The notes beneath the pieces were generated by a model that was not told the origin of the DNA, made no database searches, and saw nothing but the letters and a program-made list of their open reading frames with translations. Position numbers and translations under genes: made by a program. DNA of 64,000 nt from assembly GCA_049799955.1 (NCBI GenBank), contig JBARIW010000058.1, positions 13,867 through 77,866 on the forward strand, in the 5' to 3' direction. Shown here piece by piece: positions 53,854 to 61,912 of this stretch. The DNA is from JBGTFE01 sp049799955 (lineage in GTDB: Bacteria; Acidobacteriota; Blastocatellia; Pyrinomonadales; Pyrinomonadaceae). Position 1 is the first letter of the stretch. Each line of letters starts with the position of its first letter.

Positions 53854-55011
53854 CTACTTTTCTTTTAAGACTGTGTTGAGAGATTTCAGCAAAATTTTTG
53901 CGGGAATTTTTTCGCTGCCGACAATTACGGGTTTTCCGATTTTACTTAAAAGAATCCACTGAAGGCTTGTATCTATTGACTTTTTATCAAATTCGAAGGC
54001 TTCAATTACATCCTTTACCTCGATATTATCCGTATTCGGCAGGTTACCGGCTAAACCAATAACATCGTTTAACGAGTTTAACTCATTTTTATCAAAAATG
54101 CCAATGTTATTTGCAATTCTCGCAGCGGCTAAAATTCCGTAGCCGACGGCTTCGCCATGTTTGAAATATTCGTAGTTCGTAATCTTCTCCAGCGCGTGCC
54201 CGACCGTGTGTCCGAAGTTTAAGACTTTACGCGATTTAGCGTCTTTTCTGGTTACGTCTTCCCGCTCGTCGCCGAGAACGATTTCGGCTTTGAAGCCGAC
54301 TTGCGCGGCAATTAGATTTTCCAGTTTTGACGAAAAAATTTCATCCGAAAAATGTTTCTTAAAATCGTTTGGCGAATAATATTTCAAAAATTGTGCAGTT
54401 TGGTTAAATAATTTTTTGCCCGCAATCGCGCCTTGCTTGATTGCTTCGCAAAATCCGGCGGTCAATTCACGCGACGGCAGAGTTTTCAGCGTTTCAACAT
54501 CGATTAAAACGCCTCTCGGCTGGTGAAAAGCGCCGATTAAATTTTTGCCAAAATCGGAATTAACGGCAGTTTTTCCGCCGACGGATGAATCAATCATTGC
54601 CAGAAGCGTCGTCGGAATCTGCAAAAAAGCAATTCCGCGTAGGTAAATCGCCGCCGCAAAACCGGCTAAATCGCCGACCACGCCGCCGCCGAGCGCGACA
54701 ACCGCATCGGTTCGCGCCAGTCTGTTTTCGCTGAAAAATTTCAGCGCGTTTTCCAGCGAGCGAAGATTTTTATACTTTTCTCCGTCCTTCATAAGCCGGA
54801 CGGAAACTTCAAAGTCCTGATTTTCAAGACTGTTTTTTACCTTTTCGCCATAAAGCCGAAAAACTTTTTTATTTGAAACAATAACGATTTTTTTTGTCGA
54901 AACAGGCAGACGCTTCCGCGCCCAATCGCCGCAATTTTTCAGCAGGTCGCGTGAGATTTCGATTTCGTATTCCGAGGAAGATTTGACGGTTTTTACGCTG
55001 ACTGGATTCAT
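53854..55011 (-). CDS. aroB: 3-dehydroquinate synthase
   Basis: This 385-residue shikimate-pathway enzyme converts DAHP to 3-dehydroquinate using NAD and a divalent metal. It shows VVALGGGVVGDLAGFAAAIY (NAD site), FLQIPTTLLAMIDSSVGGKT, and metal-ligand His residues in FGHTVGHALEK and YFKHGEAVGYGI. Length is normal. Upstream lies a structured leader ending in a terminator at 55040-55086, so expression may be attenuated. No other aro gene is adjacent. Confidence 0.95.
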   Translation of the reverse strand: MNPVSVKTVKSSSEYEIEISRDLLKNCGDWARKRLPVSTKKIVIVSNKKVFRLYGEKVKNSLENQDFEVSVRLMKDGEKYKNLRSLENALKFFSENRLARTDAVVALGGGVVGDLAGFAAAIYLRGIAFLQIPTTLLAMIDSSVGGKTAVNSDFGKNLIGAFHQPRGVLIDVETLKTLPSRELTAGFCEAIKQGAIAGKKLFNQTAQFLKYYSPNDFKKHFSDEIFSSKLENLIAAQVGFKAEIVLGDEREDVTRKDAKSRKVLNFGHTVGHALEKITNYEYFKHGEAVGYGILAAARIANNIGIFDKNELNSLNDVIGLAGNLPNTDNIEVKDVIEAFEFDKKSIDTSLQWILLSKIGKPVIVGSEKIPAKILLKSLNTVLKEK

Positions 55012-55039
55012 TAGATTTGAAAATAGATTTTTTGCCGAA

Positions 55040-55086
55040 AAAAAGCAAAAAGAAAAAGCCGCAAGTTTTTGAGTTATCTCGCGGCT
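55040..55086 (-). terminator. Terminator of the aroB leader RNA
   Basis: On the minus strand AGCCGC (55086-55081) pairs with GCGGCT (55062-55057), followed by a T-rich run (TTTTTCTTTTT). It sits between the structured RNA and the aroB start at 55011, either as the end of a small RNA or as an attenuator. Confidence 0.8.
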
Positions 55087-55106
55087 AAAATCTTTTATTT
55101 TTTAAA

Positions 55107-55204
55107 GCAGGTGAAGCAACGTAGGAGTGCACCGCACCTGCCAATCCGTGGCTACTGTCCTCACCCCAGCAACCACTAGAGACGGAGGTTCCACCAACCG
55201 TCTC
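55107..55204 (-). ncRNA. Structured RNA upstream of aroB (candidate leader or small RNA)
   Basis: The minus strand holds three successive stem-loops: GAGACGG/CCGTCTC (55204-55179, loop with GGTGGAACC), GTGGTTGCT/AGTAGCCAC (55176-55148, nine pairs including G-T wobbles that fit only this strand), and GCAGGTG/CACCTGC (55141-55107). A terminator follows. The G+C content is higher than the flanks and no frame is open. I cannot match it to a known riboswitch. Options: riboswitch/attenuator for aroB, or an independent ncRNA. Confidence 0.7.
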
Positions 55205-55254
55205 AATTGCTTTTAATAATACACCTCTTTTTTTCGACTTGGCAAATGAATAAA

Positions 55255-55572
55255 TTATAATTCAGTTTTTACAGGCGAAATTAAGAAATCCGAAACTATT
55301 TCGAGCGGCGTTTCCGGGAAGGATTCTTCAATCGCTTCTCTCATTTTTTCTCCTGCCGGCATTTTTGGCGCGTTTTGAAAAGCACGCTGACGATGCGCGT
55401 CGGATTGCCATTGCGCATAGGCGTACCAAAGCCCGTCGCCGCCGCGATGCAGGCGCGAACCGAGCGCGCCGTCGAAATTTTCCAGATAATGTCCGGTAAT
55501 TTCCGACCAGCTTTCGATAAACTGCTCTTCCAATTCCGGCTTGATTCGCCAGCGATAAATTACCGTGAACAT
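55255..55572 (-). CDS. Antibiotic biosynthesis monooxygenase (ABM)-like protein
   Basis: This 105-residue protein starts MFTVIYRWRIKPELEEQFIE and holds SRLHRGGDGLWYAYAQWQSD and REAIEESFPETPLEIVSDFL, the pattern of dimeric ABM ferredoxin-fold proteins. It is 2 bp downstream of glmM on the same strand, so probably co-transcribed. Substrate unknown. Confidence 0.75.
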   Translation of the reverse strand: MFTVIYRWRIKPELEEQFIESWSEITGHYLENFDGALGSRLHRGGDGLWYAYAQWQSDAHRQRAFQNAPKMPAGEKMREAIEESFPETPLEIVSDFLISPVKTEL

Positions 55573-55574
55573 TT

Positions 55575-56921
55575 TTACCCCAAACTTTTTTTGATAATTT
55601 CCGCAAGTTTATTTGCCTGCGCTTCAATCTCAGCCTGATTTTCGCCTTCAATCATTACGCGAGCCAGATTTTCCGTTCCCGAATAACGAAGAAGCAACCT
55701 GCCTTTGCCGCCGAGTTCATTTTCTATTTGCGACGAAGCTGCCCGAATTTCCGCAACTTCTTCAAACGGAAGCTTTTCGCGCACTTTTACGTTGACCAGA
55801 ATTTGCGGAAATCTCGAAAAGCCTTCAGTCATTTCAGACAGAGTTTTTCCGTTTTCACTCAAAGCTTCGAGCACAAAAAGCGTCGTCAGCATTCCGTCGC
55901 CGACAAGGCTTCTCGAAGGAAAAATAATATGACCGGACTGTTCGCCGCCAATGGCGGAATTGGTTTTCAGAAGCTCTTCCAGAACATATTTGTCGCCGAC
56001 CGAAGTTCGCAGAAGTTCGATGTTTTTTGACTTTAGCGCGACTTCCAGCCCGATGTTGCTCATCACGGTTGCGACGATTTTTTGATTTTGCAGCTTTCCG
56101 TGCTGGTGCAGATGCTGCGCCATAATCCAGAGCGCCGCGTCGCCGTCAACCAGATTTCCCTTTTCGTCCGAAAACAAAGCGCGGTCGGCATCGCCGTCAA
56201 ACGCAACGCCGAAATCGGCTTTTTCCTCGACAACCTTTTTTTGCAGATTTCCGACGAAAAGCGAGCCGCAATTTTCATTTATGTTTCGCCCGTCAGGTTC
56301 ACAATGAAAAACGACGATTTCCGCGCCGAAGCTCTCGAAAAGCTTCGGCGCAAGATTTGTCGCCGCGCCGTTGGCGCAATCGATGACAATTTTGAAATTT
56401 TCGAGCGAAAGATTTTCAAATTCGCCCGCGAGATATTCTAGATATGCGTTTTGATATTGATAAAACTTTGAATTATCAACTTGGGACTTGGGACTTGGGA
56501 CTTGGGACTTGGGACTATTAAAAATCTCTTTCTCAATCGCCCTTTCCGTCTCGCCGTCAATCTTTTTGCCGCTCGGCGAGAAAATCTTGATTCCGTTGTC
56601 GTGAAACGGGTTATGAGATGCGCTGACGACGATTCCGGCGTCGAAATCGAATTTTTTTGTTAGAAAAGCGACGCCCGGCGTGGTGATAATTTCCGCCGAT
56701 TCGCAATGCGCGTTTTCCGAGTTCGCGCCTGCGTGAAAGGCTTTTTCAATCCATTCGCCCGACTCGCGCGTGTCTCTGCCCGTTATAAATCGCGGCTCTC
56801 TGCCGAGCTTTTCCCGAAACTGCCGCGCCAGAGATTTGCCTGTGATGAAGATTGTCTGCTCGTCAAGCGGAAAAACTCCCGCAAGCCCCCGCATTCCGTC
56901 TGTTCCAAAAAGCTTTTTCAT
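55575..56921 (-). CDS. glmM: Phosphoglucosamine mutase
   Basis: This 448-residue enzyme makes glucosamine-1-phosphate for UDP-GlcNAc. It has the phosphoserine loop VVSASHNPFHDNGIKIF, metal loop GVAFDGDADRALFSDE, sugar loop GGEQSGHIIF and C-terminal phosphate site RYSGTENLARVMIEG. At about residue 135 the insertion NSPKSQVPSPKSQVDN replaces the usual linker and comes from an AGTCCCA heptamer array, without breaking the frame. Apart from this insert the length and motifs are normal. Confidence 0.95.
   Translation of the reverse strand: MKKLFGTDGMRGLAGVFPLDEQTIFITGKSLARQFREKLGREPRFITGRDTRESGEWIEKAFHAGANSENAHCESAEIITTPGVAFLTKKFDFDAGIVVSASHNPFHDNGIKIFSPSGKKIDGETERAIEKEIFNSPKSQVPSPKSQVDNSKFYQYQNAYLEYLAGEFENLSLENFKIVIDCANGAATNLAPKLFESFGAEIVVFHCEPDGRNINENCGSLFVGNLQKKVVEEKADFGVAFDGDADRALFSDEKGNLVDGDAALWIMAQHLHQHGKLQNQKIVATVMSNIGLEVALKSKNIELLRTSVGDKYVLEELLKTNSAIGGEQSGHIIFPSRSLVGDGMLTTLFVLEALSENGKTLSEMTEGFSRFPQILVNVKVREKLPFEEVAEIRAASSQIENELGGKGRLLLRYSGTENLARVMIEGENQAEIEAQANKLAEIIKKSLG
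56474..56517. repeat. AGTCCCA heptamer array inside glmM
   Basis: Five ACTTGGG units (plus strand, 56478-56515) lie within glmM and encode SPKSQVPSPKSQV on the minus strand. The same unit occurs inside the O-antigen-ligase-like gene at 17611-17692, there as a hairpin. Confidence 0.9.
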
Positions 56922-57134
56922 AAAAGTAATAAATTACAGTAAAACTTATTTCCATAACAAGTTTCAAACATCCATAAGCATTTATTGTTGAAACCATAAT
57001 TTTTTCGCAATAAGTTTGACAACCATTTATAAAATAGGCGAATCTTTATAAAAGCGATAAATCCTTGTCGCCGGTAAGAGATTCGCTGAATAATCTCGCC
57101 CGAAATGTTCAAAGCTCAAAACTGAAGAAGTAGT

Positions 57135-58451
57135 ATGAAGAAAAGAATTTTAACCGGATTGTGTGTCTCTCTGTGTCTTTCGATTTCCGTTTTTTCTCAA
57201 ACGGCTGCGCCTTCGCCGACGCCGACGCGCCAGCGTGTCGTCAACACAAACCCGGTTTATTCGCCTACTCCTCTGCCGAAAGTCGTCGTCGTTACGGATA
57301 ATCTGCCGTCGCCGACACCGACGCCTGTTCCGAAACCGACCGCCGCGCCGACAGTTGTTCAAAATCCGACTCCGATTGACCGACCAAACACTTCTATCCA
57401 GACTTTTCCGCAGGTTTACACTTCTTTTACAACCTTAAAATTCGGCGAAATCAAAAGCAAACTCGCCGAAGCAAAGCGTGAAATGTTCGCGCGCCCGATT
57501 GCGACTGCTCTGACCAGTTCGATTTTGCCGATGGAATTTGTGCGCATCGCTTTCTACGATTACGACACGAAGCAGATTGATTACGTCGTGATTACAAAAG
57601 ATTCGTTTCTGACGCGCGGAGCGACTTACGCAACGACCACTTCGAAGGCAAAACCCGTAAATGTTTATATTGTTCGCGCCAACGGCGTCAATACGCCCGT
57701 AACGATTGTCGGGCAAAACAACAAGGCTCATCTGCCTTTAATGGTGCAGTATCCGGTCATACGCGACGGGCGATTTATCGAAACGGCTTATTATATGTCA
57801 ACGCATCCGGGCTTGGTTACGCCAGAAGTTATCAACGCCGGAAAGCTTTATATGCGCAACACGCTCGATGTAGCGCGTGAAAAACTGCGCGAAAAAGGCA
57901 TTTTTGTTACGCCGCAGGTCGCCGATATTGCCGAGCGTCTGGCGATTGTCGAGCATATCGACCACCAGCGTTTCTGGACGGAAAATCATTTGCAGCTTTT
58001 TAACGAAGTTTACGCGCTTTACGCTTTGAACGAAGGTCAGACTTATCGCTACGCGGTCAGCTCGGCAGGCGCGGGCGGAATGGTGCAGATGATTCCTTCG
58101 ACTTATTATATGATTCGCCAGCGCTATTACAATGTCGGTTTGATTCCCGATTTTGTCGAAGGAATGCGCAATCACCAGAACGCGGCGCAGGCGATGCTGC
58201 TTTATATGCAGATGACCTGGACGGATTTGCTCGCCAGCCAGACCGTCTTCGAAGCCGTTCAAAGCGGAATCGCCACGCCCGCCGAACTGATGTCGGCAGG
58301 CTACAATTCAAACCCGGCAAAGCTTCCCGGCTACATCAAACGCGGCGGCGCAAACTGGCGAAACCTGATTCCGCGCGAAACCCAGATTTACCTGCAAATC
58401 AACCAATCGATGGACAGATTCGTGCCGATAAACGCGCCGAGAACTAAATAG
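57135..58451 (+). CDS. Secreted divergent lytic transglycosylase-like protein
   Basis: This 438-residue protein has signal peptide RILTGLCVSLCLSISVFSQ. A Pro/Thr-rich region (SPTPTPVPKPTAAPTV) ends near residue 90. The SLT-like domain (about 285-410) has its catalytic-type Glu in LNEGQTYRYAVSSAGAGGMV, aligned with E-SG-x-x-P-x-A-x-S-x-x-GA-x-GL of Slt/MltE enzymes, then QMIPSTYYMIRQRYYNVGL, and the GYNSNPAKLPGYIK stretch matching AYNAGPGRV. It would cut peptidoglycan glycan strands in the periplasm. Family assignment is from motifs only. Confidence 0.75.
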   Translation: MKKRILTGLCVSLCLSISVFSQTAAPSPTPTRQRVVNTNPVYSPTPLPKVVVVTDNLPSPTPTPVPKPTAAPTVVQNPTPIDRPNTSIQTFPQVYTSFTTLKFGEIKSKLAEAKREMFARPIATALTSSILPMEFVRIAFYDYDTKQIDYVVITKDSFLTRGATYATTTSKAKPVNVYIVRANGVNTPVTIVGQNNKAHLPLMVQYPVIRDGRFIETAYYMSTHPGLVTPEVINAGKLYMRNTLDVAREKLREKGIFVTPQVADIAERLAIVEHIDHQRFWTENHLQLFNEVYALYALNEGQTYRYAVSSAGAGGMVQMIPSTYYMIRQRYYNVGLIPDFVEGMRNHQNAAQAMLLYMQMTWTDLLASQTVFEAVQSGIATPAELMSAGYNSNPAKLPGYIKRGGANWRNLIPRETQIYLQINQSMDRFVPINAPRTK

Positions 58452-58516
58452 TGAATAATGAAAAGTGAACAGTGAACAGTGAAGAAAAGAGTCTTAAACT
58501 GTTCACTATTCACTCA
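58449..58516. repeat. GTGAACA heptamer inverted array bridging two stop codons
   Basis: AGTGAA/AGTGAACA units at 58449-58483 face TGTTCAC/TATTCAC units at 58497-58516. The array holds the TAG of the transglycosylase gene in one arm and the TGA of the convergent CYTH gene in the other. Confidence 0.85.
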
Positions 58517-59070
58517 TCTTGCACTTCCAGAATCACCTGATGAATCGCGCTGATTTTTTCGAATTCGGTTTGCACGTCCGAAAATTTCTTTCCGACCAGA
58601 TTCTCGCCGGTGAAGAACTTGTCGTTTGTAACTTCGAAAACGGCGAACGGCGGCGCTTCGAAATGTTCCATTTCCTCTTCGGTTTCAAAACAGATTCGAG
58701 CCATATTTAAGCCCCAAAGCTCGCCCAGAAAAACGTCAATCGAGATTCGTTTGTCGTCAAGCTCGTAAAAATATCGATTTTTACGGATTTCGACGCCTTC
58801 GAAATGCGCGAAAACCGCGTATTCTTCTTCGTGGAAAAACATTTCGGCAATCTTCCAAATCGCCAGATTAGTTTCATCAGCCGGAAAGCGATGTTCGAGC
58901 ATCCACGTTTGCTCGCGCGTCTGCGGAATGCGTACGCGGCGCAGTCGAAGCCTTGTATTTTCGATGTAATTATCGAAAATTTGCAGGTGCGTGTCGGCTC
59001 GCGTCAAGGGTTCGGGCAAATCGTTTATTAGAAAAAGTCGGCGAAATTCGGTTTGATATGTTTTGTTCAT
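58510..59070 (-). CDS. CYTH-domain protein (triphosphate tunnel enzyme-like)
   Basis: This 186-residue protein starts MNKTYQTEFRRLFLINDLPE. It contains the CYTH core: RLRLRRVRIPQTREQTWMLE, RKNRYFYELDDKRISIDVFL, GLNMARICFETEEEMEHF and FEVTNDKFFTGENLV. The N-terminal ExExK motif is degenerate (QTEFRR), so catalytic activity is uncertain. CYTH proteins hydrolyse triphosphates or triphosphorylated substrates. The stop codon lies in a repeat arm. Confidence 0.85.
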   Translation of the reverse strand: MNKTYQTEFRRLFLINDLPEPLTRADTHLQIFDNYIENTRLRLRRVRIPQTREQTWMLEHRFPADETNLAIWKIAEMFFHEEEYAVFAHFEGVEIRKNRYFYELDDKRISIDVFLGELWGLNMARICFETEEEMEHFEAPPFAVFEVTNDKFFTGENLVGKKFSDVQTEFEKISAIHQVILEVQDE

Positions 59071-59132
59071 TGCGCTCTAATCGTTTATACTTTTGTGCTT
59101 TGAGATTATTTTACATATTTTAGGAGAAAATA

Positions 59133-59657
59133 ATGCGTTTTCAAATTATATTTTTTACGACCATTTTAATTTTTACGTTTTTTCTGACCGGATGCCCGAG
59201 TAATCCGAATCCGCTGAATACGAACACAAATACGACAAACAACAGCACGAACGCGGCAAACAATGCCGCCAACAACAGCGTTCTTATCCCGAAAAAAACG
59301 CCCGAAGCGCCGACGGAAAATAATGCTCCGACGATTACGCCGGTAGTTAAAGCCTATTACGACGCGCTGAAGAAAAAAGACGATGCCGCGCTGAAAAAAG
59401 TTCTGACGGCGGATTTTATCAAATCAGTCGAAGCGGATATGAAAGACGAAAAGAAAACATCGATTGCGGCTTATATGGCTGAATACGAGGTTCTCGACAA
59501 ACCCGTCGAAACCCGCAACGAAAAAATCGAAGGCGACAAAGCTTCTGCCGAAATCAAAGGCGGAACTTATGTAAACTGGACGAAATTTAACTTCGTCAAA
59601 GAAAACGGCGAATGGAAATTTACAAACCAGTTTGACGATAATGAGAAGATGAAATAA
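59133..59657 (+). CDS. Asn/Thr-rich lipoprotein
   Basis: This 174-residue lipoprotein has a lipobox TFFLTGCPSN, then an Asn/Thr/Ala-rich linker (LNTNTNTTNNSTNAANNAAN). A small alpha/beta domain follows (about 70-174: TPVVKAYYDALKKKDDAALK, SAEIKGGTYVNWTKFNFVKE), resembling DUF4878/NTF2-like folds. AGGAGA precedes the start. The mature protein would be membrane-anchored. It shares its architecture with the next gene. Confidence 0.75.
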   Translation: MRFQIIFFTTILIFTFFLTGCPSNPNPLNTNTNTTNNSTNAANNAANNSVLIPKKTPEAPTENNAPTITPVVKAYYDALKKKDDAALKKVLTADFIKSVEADMKDEKKTSIAAYMAEYEVLDKPVETRNEKIEGDKASAEIKGGTYVNWTKFNFVKENGEWKFTNQFDDNEKMK

Positions 59658-59707
59658 ACATCTTCAAATTTCCAACGCGGCAAAATAAAAACTAAAATAA
59701 ATTCACT

Positions 59708-59738
59708 GAAAAAGCCTGAAACTCTCGGGCTTTTTTTA
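59708..59738. terminator. Terminator after lipoprotein 1
   Basis: AAAAAGCC pairs with GGGCTTTT (59709-59735) around a 10-nt loop, followed by a T-run. Confidence 0.85.
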
Positions 59739-59851
59739 TTTTCCACCTTGCAAAAATTTATAAAACTGGTAACATCAGCATCTTGTTAGCAAAAAGTGAA
59801 ACTTTTCGCAAACAAACATCAAGTATTAAAAATTAGGAATCAGAAGATAAA

Positions 59852-60481
59852 ATGAAAATTAAGAACTTATCAATAGTAGGTATCGGTGCGCTTGCCCTCG
59901 TTATGTCGGCTTGCCCTGCTGCGACCAACACAAACACTGCTAATACGGCAAACACAGCAAACAAAAACACGGCTGTAGTTGTCAATTCGACAAATAATAG
60001 CACAACCAATACTGCGAATACGACAAACACGACTTCGAACACGGCTGCTTCGACAACCGAAGGTCAGGTCATTAAAATCGAAGAAGCCGGAATCCAGATG
60101 ACTGTTCCGAAAGGATTCAAGTTCAGCAAAGACGGCGAAGATACGATTGTTAAAACCGAAGACGAAGGCGTTGACATTCGTTTCACCGTTCCGAAAGACG
60201 GCGACTATGCCAAAATCCTGACCGAAGCCGCCAAAGAAGTTGACGACTATCTCGACGATGTTAAAGTCGTTGACAAAGGCTCGGACATCGATGTCAACGG
60301 AATGAAAGGCTGGTCGATGAGCGGAACGGCGAAAAACGAAGGCGAAGACGTTAACTGGGATTTAACCGTTATCGACGCGCCGAAAAAACCGGTTCTCGCC
60401 AACATCTATGCCGCAAAATCGAGCATGGAAAAACACATGGCTGACGTTAAAGCATTCTTCAAAAGCGTCAAGAAAATGTAA
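59852..60481 (+). CDS. Asn/Thr-rich lipoprotein 2
   Basis: This 209-residue lipoprotein has a lipobox ALVMSACPAA, then a long linker of NTAN repeats (NTNTANTANTANKNT, STNNSTTNTANTTNTT). A beta-rich C-terminal domain (about 75-209) contains IQMTVPKGFKFSKDGEDTIV and YAKILTEAAKEVDDYLDDVK, ending FKSVKKM. Architecture parallels the preceding lipoprotein but the domain differs. Function unknown. A strong terminator follows. Confidence 0.75.
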   Translation: MKIKNLSIVGIGALALVMSACPAATNTNTANTANTANKNTAVVVNSTNNSTTNTANTTNTTSNTAASTTEGQVIKIEEAGIQMTVPKGFKFSKDGEDTIVKTEDEGVDIRFTVPKDGDYAKILTEAAKEVDDYLDDVKVVDKGSDIDVNGMKGWSMSGTAKNEGEDVNWDLTVIDAPKKPVLANIYAAKSSMEKHMADVKAFFKSVKKM

Positions 60482-60500
60482 TTAACTTTTTAGTTAATTA

Positions 60501-60536
60501 AAAAAGGCGAGAGAATTTAAGTTCTCTCGCCTTTTT
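60501..60536. terminator. Bidirectional terminator
   Basis: A perfect 15-bp stem pairs AAAAAGGCGAGAGAA (60501-60515) with TTCTCTCGCCTTTTT (60522-60536), with A- and T-runs. It lies between two convergent genes. Confidence 0.9.
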
Positions 60537-60559
60537 ATTTGTTTTAGATATTTGCCGGT

Positions 60560-61786
60560 TTAAGCGGAAGCATCTTTTGCGTCAGTCGCCTGATAAGGCG
60601 GCAAAGTTACACGCGCAGCCTTCTCTTTTTTCAAGCCCAAAGCCCAATCCGCCTGCATCAGCGTGTGAATGTCGCGCGTTCCCTCGTAAATCACCGCCGC
60701 TTTGCAGTTTCTCAAATATCTCTCGACCGGATAATCGTTAGTGTAGCCGTTTGCGCCGTGAACCTCAATCGCCATCGAAGCCGCTTTTTCCGAGCGAACC
60801 GTCGCCTGCCATTTAGCCATCGACGCCGCTTTTGCGCTCGGCTTGCCCTGATTTTTCAGATAACCGCATTTGAGCCACAAAAGGTGCGACATTTCATAAT
60901 CGGCTTCCATATCGGCGATTTTTTGTTTGACGAGCTGGAAATTCCCGATTTTCTGTCCCTGAACTTCGCGCGTATTCGCATAAGCGGTGGACGCGTCCCG
61001 CGAAGCGCGAATCACGCCCGTCGCGCCCGAAGCGACCGTGTAACGACCGTTTTCAAGACTGAACATCGCAATCTTAAAGCCTTCGCCTTCTTTGCCGAGC
61101 ATATTTTCCTGCGAAACCCGAACGTCCTGCAAAGAAAAATAACCCGTATTTCCCGCGCGGATTCCGAGCTTTCCGTGAATCGTGCCGGAAGAAAATCCCG
61201 CCATCGAGCGTTCGACAATAAAACAGCTCATTCCCGAATGGTCGCGGTTTTTGCGTTTTTCTTCATCAGTCCAGCAGAAAAATAAAAAATGGTCGGCGAC
61301 ATCGCCGAGCGAAATCCACATTTTCTCGCCGTTCAGAATCCAATCGTCGCCGTCGCGTTTCGCGTTCGAGCGCATCCCGATAACGTCCGAACCGGCGTTC
61401 GACTCGGTTAAACCGAATGTCGCGAGCTTTTCGCCTTTCGCCTGCGGGACGAGATATTTCTGTTTCTGCTCTTCCGTTCCCCACGAATAAACGCTCAAAG
61501 AATTGAGTCCGACGTGAACGCTCATTGCCACGCGCAGAAACGTGTCCATCGCTTCGAGCTCTTCGCAGACGATGCCGAGCGAAATATAATCAAATCCAGC
61601 GCCGCCGTATTGTTCGGGAATGCACACGCCCATCAGTCCCAAATCAGCCATCTTGTCAAAAACGGAGCGTTCAAAATGCGACTTTTCGTCCCATTCTTTA
61701 ATAAAAGGCGCAACTTCGCCTTTCACGAATTCGCGGACGGTTTGTTGTAAAGCAATATGCTCTTCGGTTAATGTAAAATCAATCAC
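60560..61786 (-). CDS. Acyl-CoA dehydrogenase
   Basis: This 408-residue flavoenzyme has TFGLTESNAGSDVIGMRS (FAD/substrate strand), KMWISLGDVADHFLFFCW, SCFIVERSMAGFSSGTIHG, and the catalytic-type Glu in AAVIYEGTRDIHTLMQADWA. The overall layout matches short/medium-chain or glutaryl-like acyl-CoA dehydrogenases. It would introduce a trans-2 double bond into acyl-CoA and pass electrons to ETF. Chain-length specificity cannot be read from sequence. No ETF gene is nearby. Confidence 0.92.
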   Translation of the reverse strand: MIDFTLTEEHIALQQTVREFVKGEVAPFIKEWDEKSHFERSVFDKMADLGLMGVCIPEQYGGAGFDYISLGIVCEELEAMDTFLRVAMSVHVGLNSLSVYSWGTEEQKQKYLVPQAKGEKLATFGLTESNAGSDVIGMRSNAKRDGDDWILNGEKMWISLGDVADHFLFFCWTDEEKRKNRDHSGMSCFIVERSMAGFSSGTIHGKLGIRAGNTGYFSLQDVRVSQENMLGKEGEGFKIAMFSLENGRYTVASGATGVIRASRDASTAYANTREVQGQKIGNFQLVKQKIADMEADYEMSHLLWLKCGYLKNQGKPSAKAASMAKWQATVRSEKAASMAIEVHGANGYTNDYPVERYLRNCKAAVIYEGTRDIHTLMQADWALGLKKEKAARVTLPPYQATDAKDASA

Positions 61787-61912
61787 CCTTTAATATCCTC
61801 TTAAAATCAAATTTGTATTGTAGTTATTTTGAAATCCTAATTGTATTTTAATGTTTTTTATAATACATTTCCAAAATCAATTAATGACTTTTATTTTAGG
61901 CATTTAAATGAT

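Noticed and set aside
55107..55204. T-box riboswitch assignment for the aroB leader
   Set aside because: Only the GGTGGAACC fragment resembles a T-box; the specifier stem and the conserved flanks are missing, and aroB is not a usual T-box target.
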